Assembly (NCBI GenBank): GCA_021791145.1 | Contig: JAJYXE010000040.1 | Span: forward strand, 1-27,103 | Origin: Actinomycetes bacterium | Lineage (GTDB): Bacteria > Actinomycetota > Acidimicrobiia > Acidimicrobiales > RAAP-2 | Direction: 5' to 3' | Length of the DNA: 27,103 bases | Shown: piece after piece, positions 1-8,031 of the stretch | How positions within the stretch are numbered: the first letter of the stretch is position 1 | Layout: every line of letters begins with the position of its first letter | Translations under genes and position numbers: made by a program | The notes under the pieces: model-generated | Told to the model about the DNA's origin: nothing | The model's database searches: none | Seen by the model: only the letters and a program-made list of their open reading frames with translations

Positions 1-1041
1 GTCGGGCGCATAGGAGACCGACACGCGCTCGAGGGCCAGCGCGGGGTCACCGGGCGGGAGGGAGCGAGGAGCCGTCGGATCGGCGACCGGGGGGACCAGA
101 GCGCCGAGGCCGCGCACCCGCCGGGCCGAGGACACGGCCGCGTCGAGCCGGGCGAAGACGTCGGGCAGCGCCCCGACGGCGTCGAAGGCGGCGAGGGACA
201 CGAACCCGAGCACCGCGACCGCCACCGCCGAGACATGCCCGCCGCCTGCGCCGCGCCCGAGGGCCTCGACGCCGAGCGCGACCACTGCCGCGGTGGTCGT
301 CCCGCTGACCAGCGCGGCGAGCCCCGTGGCGGCGCCGGCCACCGCAGCGCTGCGTCGCAGCGCGCCGGCGAGACGGGCTTCGCCTCGGTCGAGCGCCGCG
401 AGAATCTGTCGGGTGGCACCGAAGGCCACGACGTCGGCGGCACCGTCGATCGTCTCGACCATCGTGCCCGCCAGCCGCCCTCGCTCGGCGGCGAGCGCTT
501 CCGCCGCGTGCCGCCCCGCCCGGCGGGCGAGGAGCGGGACGGCGACGCCGGCCAGCAGCAGCCCTGCGCCGAGGACGGGCCAGGTGTCGGCCAGGAGCAG
601 CCCGCTCAGCACGACCGCAGCCGCCGCGGTGGCGATCCCGGTCATGAGCGGCACCCCCGCGCGCACCACGAGGTCCTGGGCGCCGTCCACGTCGGCCACC
701 ACCCGCGACAGCACGTCGCCCGTCGTCCCGCCACTCAGGCCGCCGGGCACCACCGTCTCGAGCCGACGGTACGCCCAGACCCGCAGCCGGGCGAGCATGC
801 GCAACGCCAGGTCGTGGCTGGCGAGGCGCTCGCCGTAGCGGCCGAGACCCCGCAGCAGCGCCAGCAGGCGCACCGCGGCGATCGCCACGCTCAAGGTGAG
901 GATCGGAGGCCGAAGCGACGAGGTGGTGACGAGCCACGCAGAGGTGGCCAGCAGCCCGAGCCCGCTCAGCTGCCCGACGAGGCCGAGGGTCACGGCGAGG
1001 AGCCCGCGGGCCACGTCGCGGGCGGGGGACACCCGTGTCAT
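1..1041 (-). CDS. cydC: CydC, ABC exporter half needed for cytochrome bd assembly (partial)
   Basis: The minus-strand frame from the ATG at 1041 stays open to the window edge, giving 347 codons; the 3' part, including the expected ATPase domain, lies outside the window. The visible part is a membrane domain beginning MTRVSPARDVARG, with hydrophobic segments and the RYGERLASHDLALRML stretch typical of CydC-type permeases. In the family, CydC pairs with CydD to form a heterodimeric inner-membrane ABC exporter of reduced thiols (cysteine/glutathione in E. coli) that is needed for haem insertion into cytochrome bd. The start overlaps the cydD stop by four bases (ATGA), so translation is probably coupled. 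The position as last gene after cydA, cydB and cydD supports the call. Completeness cannot be judged here. Confidence 0.88.
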   Translation of the reverse strand, partial: MTRVSPARDVARGLLAVTLGLVGQLSGLGLLATSAWLVTTSSLRPPILTLSVAIAAVRLLALLRGLGRYGERLASHDLALRMLARLRVWAYRRLETVVPGGLSGGTTGDVLSRVVADVDGAQDLVVRAGVPLMTGIATAAAAVVLSGLLLADTWPVLGAGLLLAGVAVPLLARRAGRHAAEALAAERGRLAGTMVETIDGAADVVAFGATRQILAALDRGEARLAGALRRSAAVAGAATGLAALVSGTTTAAVVALGVEALGRGAGGGHVSAVAVAVLGFVSLAAFDAVGALPDVFARLDAAVSSARRVRGLGALVPPVADPTAPRSLPPGDPALALERVSVSYAPD

Positions 1042-2996
1042 GGCGCGGCCTGCACGCGCACGCTCCTCCCGAAAGCTCCGTCACCGCCCTGCCGACCCAG
1101 GGGCGTCGCGGGGCCCGTGCGGGCGCGGAGGCGCCCCGCGTCGAGGGTGACCACACGGTCGGCCAGCTCGAGGAGGCGTGGACGGTGGCTGGCCACGACC
1201 AGGCTGCGCCCGGCGAGCCAGCGGTCCAGGTTCGCGACGACCCGCTCCTCGCTGCTGGCGTCGAGATGGGAGGTCGGCTCGTCGAGCAGGACGACGGTCG
1301 CCGCCGTCCGGCACATCGCCCGGGCGAGCCCGACCCGCTGGCGCTCCCCGGCGCTGAGCCTGGCGCCGCCCTCGCCCAGCGGCGTGTCGAGGCCCTCGGG
1401 GAGGCGGGCAACCAGATCGGCCAGATCGGCGAGGGACAGCGCCCGGGCAAGGCGGACGTCCTCGACGGCGGCGCCGGAAGCATCCTCCTCGCCGAGGCGG
1501 AGGTTCTCGCGGAGGCTCGCGGAGGAAAGCCACGGGCGCTGGGGGAGGAAGGCGAAGCACGCGCGCCAGGCCTCGGGGTCGGCGTCGCCTTGCACGAGAC
1601 CTCCGAGCGCGATCGACCCGGCGCTCGCCGGCACCAGCCCCACCAGCGCGCCGAGCAGGCTCGACTTGCCCGCGCCGCTCGGCCCGACGACCGCCACCCG
1701 CTCCCCCGGTGCGACCCGGAGGTCGACGCCCTCGAGAGCCCGCAGCTCGCGGTCCGGGTACTGCACGCACAGTCCGGAGACGACGAGCGGAGCATGCAAG
1801 GAGCCCGACCCGGCTCCCCCGCCCCCATGGACCCGATCGGCGCGGGGGCCCGGCAGGGTCGTCGTCGCGGCGGCCGCCCACGGAGCCGCGTCGCCGGGAC
1901 CTGACGCCGTCGCGTCGGTGCCACCCGGCAGGGCCGCACCGGCGCCGAGCACCTCGACGATCCTGTCGAACGCGCTGAGGCCCTCGGTCGCGCCATGGAA
2001 GTCCGCCGACGCCCGTCGCAGCGGAAGGAACACCTCGGGGGTGAGGATCAGCACGGTGAGCGCCGGCGCGAGCGTCATGTGACCGCCGATGAGGCGCAGC
2101 GCCAAGGGGACCGCCACGAGCGCGGTGCCGACCGCGGCGAGCGTCTCGAGCACCAGCGCGGAGAGGAACGCCTCGCGCAGCACCGCAAGGGTGGTGCGCC
2201 GCAGGTCGTCGGTCACCGCGGCGATCTGGGCCTCCTGGCGCCGGGCCCTCCCGTAGGCGCGGAGGACCGGGAGGCCCTGCACGGTGTCGAGGAAGTGCGC
2301 CCCGAGCGCGCCGAGCGCCGACCACCGCCTGGCGACTCGCTCCTCCGTGAGCTTGCCGACGAGCACCATGAACACTGGCACCACGCCGAGCGCGGCGACC
2401 AGGACGAGGAGGGACACCCAGTCCAGGGCACCGATCACCCCGAGCAGGACGAGCGGCGCGAGGCCGGCGAGCACGAGGCGTGGCAGGTAGTCCGCGACGT
2501 AGGTGTCGAGCGCGTCGAGACCACGGCCGAGGGTCACCGCGAGCTCGCCCGTGCGCTGCCCAGCCAACCAGACCTGCCCGCGCCCGAGCACCGCCCGCAG
2601 CGCGTCGCGCCGGAGCGAGCCGCGGACGCGGTTGGCGGCTCCGGCCCCCGCGGTCGCGCCGAGAGAGAGCAGCAGCGAACGGACCAGCGTCGCGGCAAGG
2701 AGCCCGACGAGGTCGGCGAGCACGTCGTGGAGGCCGACTGGTCGGCGGAACAGCCCTGCCAGGAGGTCCGCGAGGAACACCGCCTGGGCGACGAGGCACC
2801 CGGTCAGCCCGAGCCCGATGGCCACCGACGACGCCAGCCACACGCGCACCGGCGCGACCCGCCGCCACAGCCTCGGGTCCACCGGCGCACGCCGGGACCG
2901 CGGACGCCGGCCCGTGCCCAGATCACCGTGATCGCCGGCGGCGCCGGAAGCACCGCCCCCAGCCGCATTGCCTCCCGTCGTCCGCACGATGCTCAC
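1038..2996 (-). CDS. cydD: CydD, ABC exporter half with ATPase domain
   Basis: This 652-residue protein has an N-terminal membrane domain (about residues 50-330) and a C-terminal ATPase. Walker A is GPSGAGKSS at about 438, the ABC signature reads LSAGE at about 547 instead of the usual LSGGQ, and Walker B is VVLLDEP at about 568, followed by the H-loop in ASHRPR. In the family it forms the CydDC thiol exporter that supports cytochrome bd maturation. The GTG at 2996 is chosen because it overlaps the cydB stop as GTGA; the reading frame is open further upstream, but that part lies inside cydB and is a shadow. The stop overlaps the cydC start as ATGA. A low-complexity Gly/Ala/Arg stretch of about 45 residues precedes the first membrane helix. 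CydC and CydD are told apart here by order and by the ABC_CydD-like N-terminal region. Confidence 0.92.
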   Translation of the reverse strand: MSIVRTTGGNAAGGGASGAAGDHGDLGTGRRPRSRRAPVDPRLWRRVAPVRVWLASSVAIGLGLTGCLVAQAVFLADLLAGLFRRPVGLHDVLADLVGLLAATLVRSLLLSLGATAGAGAANRVRGSLRRDALRAVLGRGQVWLAGQRTGELAVTLGRGLDALDTYVADYLPRLVLAGLAPLVLLGVIGALDWVSLLVLVAALGVVPVFMVLVGKLTEERVARRWSALGALGAHFLDTVQGLPVLRAYGRARRQEAQIAAVTDDLRRTTLAVLREAFLSALVLETLAAVGTALVAVPLALRLIGGHMTLAPALTVLILTPEVFLPLRRASADFHGATEGLSAFDRIVEVLGAGAALPGGTDATASGPGDAAPWAAAATTTLPGPRADRVHGGGGAGSGSLHAPLVVSGLCVQYPDRELRALEGVDLRVAPGERVAVVGPSGAGKSSLLGALVGLVPASAGSIALGGLVQGDADPEAWRACFAFLPQRPWLSSASLRENLRLGEEDASGAAVEDVRLARALSLADLADLVARLPEGLDTPLGEGGARLSAGERQRVGLARAMCRTAATVVLLDEPTSHLDASSEERVVANLDRWLAGRSLVVASHRPRLLELADRVVTLDAGRLRARTGPATPLGRQGGDGAFGRSVRVQAAP

Positions 2997-4120
2997 CGCG
3001 CGCCGGAGCCCGGCGCCGCGGGTGCCCCCTTCGCCGGCGCCGGCGCAGGGGATCCGCCGGCGCCGGACGGCCCGGCAGCCAGGTCGCGGGTCCCAGGTGG
3101 GCGGGTGAGACGCTGGCGGAACACCCAGTAGGTCCAGGCCTGATAGGCCAGCACGAAGGGCGTGAAGATGGCCGCCACCACGGTCATCACGAGGAGCGTC
3201 TCGTGCGCCGACGCCGCGTTCCACACCGTGAGGCTGTCTCGGGCCGTGACCGAGGAGACCATGACCCGGGGGAACAGGGCGGCGAACGCCGCCGCGCTGA
3301 GCGCCACGATCGCGCCCGCGGTGGTCCCGAACGCGAACCCCTCGCGCCCCCGCGCGATCAGCAATCCGCCGGCGCCGAGCGCGACCAGCGCCACGAGGAC
3401 CAGCGCGACCGGCACCGCTCCGGGGAGCGCCGCAGGTCTGGAGGTCCCGTTGATCGAGACCCCCACCCACGCGCCCAGGCCTGCCACCGCCACCAGCGCG
3501 GGCACCGCCAGTAGGGCCGCAGCCCGGCGAGCCCTGCGGCGCAGCTCGCCGGTCGTCTTGAGCGCAAGGAACACCGCGCCGTGCAGGCTGAACACGAGGA
3601 GGCTCGCCACCCCGCCGACCAGCGCGATCGGATGGACGAGGCCAGCGAAGCCCCCGACGTAGTGCGGGCCCTTCGTGATGTCGAGGCCGCGGACCAGGTC
3701 GGTGAACGCGACGCCCCACAAGAGCGCGGGCAGCAGGCTGCCGACGGCGTGCGCCGCGCCCCAGGTACGCCGCCAGGAGAGACGATCACGCCTGGCCCGG
3801 TACTCGAAGGCGACGCCCCGCACGATGAGGGCGACGAGGATCAGGAACAACGCCAGGTAGAACCCGCTGAACATCGTCGCGTACCAGGTGGGGAACGCGG
3901 CGAAGGTCGCGCCCCCGGCGACGATGAGCCACACCTCGTTGCCGTCCCAGAACGGCCCGATCGCATTGAGCGTGATCCGCCGGTCGACTTCGTCGTCGGC
4001 GAGCATCGGCGAGAGGATCCCCACTCCGAAGTCGAACCCCTCGAGCACGAAGTAGCCCGTCCACAGCACCCCGATCAGGGCGAACCACGCCGTGTTCAGG
4101 CTGGCGACCGGCCCGGTCAC
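2993..4120 (-). CDS. cydB: Cytochrome bd ubiquinol/menaquinol oxidase subunit II
   Basis: A 375-residue, highly hydrophobic protein with about nine membrane helices. The N-terminal region contains GYFVLEGFDFGVG and the motif GPFWDGNEVWLI, both hallmarks of CydB. Subunit II packs against CydA in the membrane and stabilises the di-haem site; it completes the quinol oxidase that reduces O2 to water with high affinity. The gene starts with GTG at 4120, preceded by a GAGGGC ribosome site. It lies 87 bases after cydA and overlaps cydD by four bases. The C-terminus after the last helix is a Pro/Ala/Gly-rich tail of about 30 residues, which is likely cytoplasmic and not conserved. Length is close to the family norm. 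Confidence 0.96.
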   Translation of the reverse strand: MTGPVASLNTAWFALIGVLWTGYFVLEGFDFGVGILSPMLADDEVDRRITLNAIGPFWDGNEVWLIVAGGATFAAFPTWYATMFSGFYLALFLILVALIVRGVAFEYRARRDRLSWRRTWGAAHAVGSLLPALLWGVAFTDLVRGLDITKGPHYVGGFAGLVHPIALVGGVASLLVFSLHGAVFLALKTTGELRRRARRAAALLAVPALVAVAGLGAWVGVSINGTSRPAALPGAVPVALVLVALVALGAGGLLIARGREGFAFGTTAGAIVALSAAAFAALFPRVMVSSVTARDSLTVWNAASAHETLLVMTVVAAIFTPFVLAYQAWTYWVFRQRLTRPPGTRDLAAGPSGAGGSPAPAPAKGAPAAPGSGAR

Positions 4121-4151
4121 GACCGCCCTCGACGGTCAGGCCCGGCAGGGT

Positions 4152-4170
4152 CGTGGGCAACGGGCCCACG
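4152..4170. other. Hairpin in the cydA-cydB spacer
   Basis: The spacer holds a perfect inverted repeat, CGTGGGC then five bases then GCCCACG, within the 87 bases between cydA and cydB. No T-run follows on either strand, so it does not look like a classical terminator. It could stabilise or process the mRNA between the two subunit genes; that role is inferred. Confidence 0.45.
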
Positions 4171-4207
4171 AGAAGGATCAACGGCTCTACCTGCAGGATG
4201 GACAGGC

Positions 4208-5608
4208 TCAGTAGACAAGGCCGGCCACCTCCTCGGCGCTCCCACCACCAGCTGCTCCCTCTTCGCCCGCCGGGGGATCGAGCGACTGGCGGGCCGCGCG
4301 GCGCATGAGGATCACGTCCACGGCGCCGAGGACGCTGTAGAGCACGGTGAAGCCGGCGAAGGTGGCGATGACCGAGCCGGTGCCGACCGTCGGCGAGAAG
4401 GCCTGCGAGGTCTTCATGAGCCCGTAGACGATCCACGGCTGGCGGCCCATCTCGGTGAAGAGCCACCCGAACGTGTTCGCCGCGAATGGCGCCACCACGC
4501 ACGCCACGAGCACCCACAGCGTCCGCCGGCTGTCCTCGAGACGCCATCGGGAGCGCTTCCACGAGAGCCACCAGGTCCACGCCGCCACGACGAGCATCAG
4601 GATGCCCAGTCCCACCATCAGCCGGAAGCTCCAGTACGTCAGCCAGATCACCGGCACGTAGCTGCCCGGGCCGTACTTCTTCGCCTCGGCCTTCTGCAGC
4701 TGGTCGATCCCCTGGACCTTCCCATCGTAGGAGAGGTCGGCGATGAGGCTGAGCAGGTGGGGGACCCGGATCTGGAAGATCGGCTGGCCCGAGAGGTTCC
4801 CGATGGTGAGCAACGAGAAGCTCGCCCCCGACGCGGTGTTGTACAGCGCTTCGGCCGCGGCCATCTTCATCGGCTGCTGCTCGTCCATCAGCCGGGCCTG
4901 CATGTCGCCGGTGGTGATGGTGGCGACGAGGCAGATGGCACCGAAGCCGGACGCCAGCGACGCCGCGCGGGCGAAGACCCGCGTGTCCCGGCGCTTCAGG
5001 ATCTGCCAGGCCGACACCCCGAGCACGACCATCGCCGCGGTCACGAACGCGGCGAGCACGGTGTGGGCGAGCTCCTCCCACAACGTCGAGTTGGCGAAGA
5101 CCGCCCAGATGTCGGTGAGCAGCGCCTTGTGGTCCACGATCCTGTAGCCCACCGGGTGCTGCATCCAGGCGTTCGCCGCCAGGATGAACAGCGCAGAGAT
5201 CGTGCTGCCGAATGCCACGAGCCAGATGCAAGCCAGGTGCACCCGCTCGGAGAGCCGCCCGCGCCCGAAGATCCACAGGCCGAGGAACGTCGACTCCAAG
5301 AAGAACGCGAGCAGCCCCTCCATCGCCAGGGGCGCCCCGAAGATGTTGCCGACGAAGATCGAATAGTTGGACCAGTTCATCCCGAACTGGAACTCCTGGA
5401 CGATCCCGGTCACCACCCCCATCGCGAAGTTGATCAGGAACAGCCGGCCGAAGAAGCGTGCGAGCCGGTCCCAGTCGGCGTCCTTGCGGCGGTACGCGAG
5501 GGTCTGCATCCACGCGACCAGCACCCCGAGGCCGATGGTGAGGGGAACGAACAGGAAGTGGTAGACGATCGTCACCCCGAATTGCCAGCGGTCCAACAGC
5601 TCGGTCAC
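4208..5608 (-). CDS. cydA: Cytochrome bd oxidase subunit I (short Q-loop type)
   Basis: This 466-residue subunit carries the haems and the quinol site. Visible conserved residues match the E. coli set: His17 (YHFLFVPL), Glu97 and Glu105 of the proton path (AMEG, FFLES), His182 (ELAHTVL), quinol-loop Lys248 and Glu253 (QPMKMAAAEA), Met331 (FRLMVGLG) and the GRQPW motif at 388-392. The periplasmic Q-loop is short, as in the bd-I short-loop/CIO-like group and unlike the long E. coli loop. The GTG at 5608 is preferred because GAGGAGGTG sits a few bases upstream; a longer open frame upstream is Arg/Pro-rich and not family-like. It is first in cydABDC and divergent from the small gene at 5883, so its promoter should lie in 5609-5882. 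I recognised no Rex or other operator there. Confidence 0.96.
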   Translation of the reverse strand: MTELLDRWQFGVTIVYHFLFVPLTIGLGVLVAWMQTLAYRRKDADWDRLARFFGRLFLINFAMGVVTGIVQEFQFGMNWSNYSIFVGNIFGAPLAMEGLLAFFLESTFLGLWIFGRGRLSERVHLACIWLVAFGSTISALFILAANAWMQHPVGYRIVDHKALLTDIWAVFANSTLWEELAHTVLAAFVTAAMVVLGVSAWQILKRRDTRVFARAASLASGFGAICLVATITTGDMQARLMDEQQPMKMAAAEALYNTASGASFSLLTIGNLSGQPIFQIRVPHLLSLIADLSYDGKVQGIDQLQKAEAKKYGPGSYVPVIWLTYWSFRLMVGLGILMLVVAAWTWWLSWKRSRWRLEDSRRTLWVLVACVVAPFAANTFGWLFTEMGRQPWIVYGLMKTSQAFSPTVGTGSVIATFAGFTVLYSVLGAVDVILMRRAARQSLDPPAGEEGAAGGGSAEEVAGLVY

Positions 5609-5882
5609 GGCTGCCACCTCCTCGGGCACGGTCGTCGGGCTCGGACCGGCCGCACCGCCGGTTCGACGACTGGTGAGCGCCGGGCCGACGATACGGCCGC
5701 GGACCACGGGCCGCAACGACCCGGTGGCGACGCCGCGCTGGTGGCGAACCGAACGCACTGCGAGCCGCAGCGCGCTGGCTTGGTCGCCGCCGGCAGCACC
5801 TGCCAAGATGGAACCGGTCCCCCCGCCCCGTGGCCGCCACCGGAGCGGAGGCGGCACAGAGGGCGCAGGAGGCGGGGGCGAC

Positions 5883-6266
5883 GTGAGCGAGACGCTGACC
5901 GAGGCGCTGCACCGCCTTGGACGGGAGGGCTTCGCCCGGAGGTTCGAGCGGGTCGGCGACGCCCTGCGGTGCGCGTCGTGCGAGGTGAGCTTCCCGCCCG
6001 AAGAGCTCCTCGTCGAAGACGTCGTCGAGGTCGCGGACGCAACCGGAGGGCCGCGGACGACGCTGTACGCGCTGGAGTGCACGGACTGCGGAGCGAAGGG
6101 CGTGTGGATCCTGGCCGACGGAGGGCCAGAGGACCGCGCGCTCGCCCAGCGGCTCCGAAGCGGCGAGCCTCCAGGTCGCGACCCCGGCCACGACCGCGGG
6201 CACGGCCGCGCGCATGACCAGGGCCCCGGCCCCTCGGGCCCAGCCGCTCCCGCCTTCGGGACCTAG
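5883..6266 (+). CDS. Small zinc-ribbon-like protein of unknown function
   Basis: A 127-residue protein, starting at GTG with AGGAGG ten bases upstream. It contains two Cys pairs, RCASCE at about residue 28-33 and ECTDCGAKG at about 66-74, spaced like a four-Cys zinc ribbon. The last 30 residues are a low-complexity His/Gly/Arg/Pro tail ([15 protein letters not shown]). I do not recognise a named family. It is divergent from cydA and only 11 bases ahead of the arginine deiminase fragment, so it is probably the first gene of the plus-strand transcript through arcB and zwf. The disordered tail may have been extended when the 5' part of arcA was lost, because the deletion junction lies right after it. 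A DNA- or protein-binding role is a guess from the ribbon only. Confidence 0.65.
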   Translation: MSETLTEALHRLGREGFARRFERVGDALRCASCEVSFPPEELLVEDVVEVADATGGPRTTLYALECTDCGAKGVWILADGGPEDRALAQRLRSGEPPGRDPGHDRGHGRAHDQGPGPSGPAAPAFGT

Positions 6267-6277
6267 GCCCCTCGCGC

Positions 6278-6760
6278 ATGTTCGAGACCGAGCAGGCGAC
6301 GAGCGTGATCGCCATCGAGCTGCCCAAGTCCCACGCCACCATGCACCTCGACACGGTCATGACCATGGTCGGCCGGGCGACGTTCGTCGTGTACCCCTAC
6401 CTCGACCGGCACCTGCGCAGCTGGACGTTGACGCCCGGCGACGAGCCCGGCCAGGTCCGCCTCGCCCACAACCACCCCCGGTGGGAGGCCGTCGCCACCG
6501 CCCTCGGCATCGACCCCTCCGCGCTGACCGTGCTGTGCACCGACGAGGACATCCGGGCAGCCGAGCGCGAGCAGTGGGACGATGGGACGAACTACCTCGC
6601 CGTCGCACCCGGCGTGGTCTACGGCTACGAACGCAATGTGCCCACCAGCACGATGCTGCGACGGCACGGGATCGAGGTAGTGACCGTGACCGGGTCCGAG
6701 CTCGGCCGGGGCCGAGGCGGCCCTCGGTGCATGACCCGCCCGATCGAACGCGACACCTAG
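6278..6760 (+). pseudogene. arcA: Arginine deiminase, C-terminal fragment (5' two-thirds missing)
   Basis: The 160 residues match only the last part of arginine deiminase (normally about 400 residues). Visible hallmarks are [17 protein letters not shown], with the catalytic His-x-Asp pair (His23, Asp25 here), [19 protein letters not shown], and the nucleophile motif GRGRGGPRC with Cys151. The parts that should carry the other catalytic residues (the FEGGD aspartate and the HxxE pair) are absent, and nothing resembling them precedes the ATG at 6278. The usual CM(S/T)CPIERD ending reads CMTRPIERD. The enzyme converts arginine to citrulline and ammonia; this fragment should not. It lies directly before arcB, as arcA normally does, so it is the decayed first gene of an arc operon. 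It might still be translated, which could preserve coupling to arcB. Confidence 0.85.
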
Positions 6761-6795
6761 ACCCCTTGACGAACGAAGGAGACTGGAGATCGACC

Positions 6796-7800
6796 ATGGA
6801 CCTGCGTGGACGCAGCTTCTTGAAGGACGCCGACCTGAGCGCAGAGGAGTACGGCGCGGTCTTGGACCTCGCCGACCAGCTGCGCCGGGACAAGCGCGAC
6901 GGTTCGGAGCAGCATCGCCTCATGGGCAAGCACATCGTCCTCTTGTTCGAGAAGACCTCGACGCGCACCCGCTCGGCCTTCGAGGTCGCAGTCCGGGACC
7001 AGGGCGGGCACGCCACGTACCTCGGGCCCGGCGAGAGCCAGTTCGGGGTGAAGGAGTCGACGAAGGACACCGCCCGGGTGCTCGGTCGCCTGTTCGACGG
7101 CATCGAGTTCCGCGGTTTCCGCCAGTCCGACGCCGAGATCCTGGCAGACTTCTCGGGCGTGCCGGTGTGGAACGGCCTCACCGACCGGTGGCACCCGACG
7201 CAGAGCCTGGCCGACCTGCTCACCATGCGCGACCACGCAGGGCGACCGCTCACAGAGGTGTCGGTCTGCTTCCTCGGCGACGCCGCCAACAACACGTGCG
7301 CCTCCCTCCTCACCGCCGGGGCCCTCATGGGCATGGACGTGCGTGTCGCCGCGCCGGCTGCACGGCGGCCGGCTCCCGAGGTCTGGCGAGACGCCCACAG
7401 CCTTGCCGCGGCCTCAGGGGGCTCACTCACCCTCACCGACGACCCGCGCGAAGGGGTCCGCGGCGTCGACTTCCTCTACACCGACGTGTGGCTCTCGCTC
7501 GGCGAGCCCGAGGAGCTGTGGGACGAGCGCATCGACCTCCTCCAGCCCTACCAGGTCAACGCCGCGCTGGTGGCGGCCACCGGGAACCCGGAGGTCAAGC
7601 TGCTCCACTGCCTGCCGTCCTTCCACAACACCGACACCGGGATCGGCCGGCGGATCTTCGAGAAGCGCGGGCTCCAGGCGATGGAGGTCACCGACGAGGT
7701 GTTCGAGTCGCCCGCCTCCGTCGTTTTCGACGAGGCGGAGAACCGGCTCCACACCATCAAGGCGGTCCTGGTCGCGACCCTCTCGGGCCTCGAGGTCTGA
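6796..7800 (+). CDS. arcB: Ornithine carbamoyltransferase (catabolic type by context)
   Basis: A full-length 334-residue enzyme. It shows the carbamoyl-phosphate loop STRTR (55-59, in [10 protein letters not shown]), HPTQ (133-136) and HCLP (271-274, [11 protein letters not shown]). The ornithine-side loop reads [11 protein letters not shown] in place of the common DVWVSMGE. The cytoplasmic trimeric enzyme interconverts ornithine plus carbamoyl phosphate with citrulline plus phosphate. In the arginine deiminase pathway it runs toward carbamoyl phosphate; with arcA and arcC broken here, the anabolic direction may be the remaining use. The ATG at 6796 has GGAG seven bases upstream and a second AAGGAG further up. 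It is the only intact arc gene of the three, which suggests selection for its activity. argF is the alternative name if the role is biosynthetic. Confidence 0.95.
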   Translation: MDLRGRSFLKDADLSAEEYGAVLDLADQLRRDKRDGSEQHRLMGKHIVLLFEKTSTRTRSAFEVAVRDQGGHATYLGPGESQFGVKESTKDTARVLGRLFDGIEFRGFRQSDAEILADFSGVPVWNGLTDRWHPTQSLADLLTMRDHAGRPLTEVSVCFLGDAANNTCASLLTAGALMGMDVRVAAPAARRPAPEVWRDAHSLAAASGGSLTLTDDPREGVRGVDFLYTDVWLSLGEPEELWDERIDLLQPYQVNAALVAATGNPEVKLLHCLPSFHNTDTGIGRRIFEKRGLQAMEVTDEVFESPASVVFDEAENRLHTIKAVLVATLSGLEV

Positions 7801-7801
7801 G

Positions 7802-8017
7802 GTGCGCGTGGTCGTGGCGCTGGGGGACAATGCGCTCCTCGAGCGAACGGAGCGGCCCGATGCCGACATCCAGGAACACCACGTCCTTCGGGTCGAGGAC
7901 CCGCTCACGGTGACCGGCGGCCTCGCGGCAATCGGCCGGCTGACCGACGCACCGCTGCTGCTCGCCGGGAACGCCGGCACCGTCATCGAACCGCTCGGGG
8001 ACGCCGAGAGCGGATGA
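7802..8017 (+). pseudogene. arcC: Carbamate kinase remnant: N- and C-terminal ends joined
   Basis: A 71-codon frame starts with GTG one base after arcB. Its first 27 residues ([20 protein letters not shown]...) match the carbamate kinase N-terminus, where the family has VVALGGNAL; the second Gly is Asp here. Its last 35 residues ([21 protein letters not shown]) match the extreme C-terminus of the same enzyme. The roughly 240 residues in between, with the ATP and carbamoyl-phosphate sites, are gone, with the frame preserved. Carbamate kinase makes ATP from carbamoyl phosphate and ADP in the arginine deiminase pathway; this copy cannot. The stop overlaps an ATG at 8014, and the zwf ribosome site follows. 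Reading through in frame may have kept the fragment as a spacer for coupled translation. Confidence 0.82.
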
Positions 8018-8031
8018 GAAAGGAGCGAACC

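Noticed and set aside
47..1996. Long minus-strand Arg/Pro-rich frames over the cyd genes
   Set aside because: They are shadows of cydC and cydD, with Arg/Pro/Ala-biased composition and no family features.
3581..6217. Very long open frames on both strands across cydAB
   Set aside because: High GC removes stop codons in wrong frames; their products are low complexity, while the CydA and CydB frames hold all conserved motifs.
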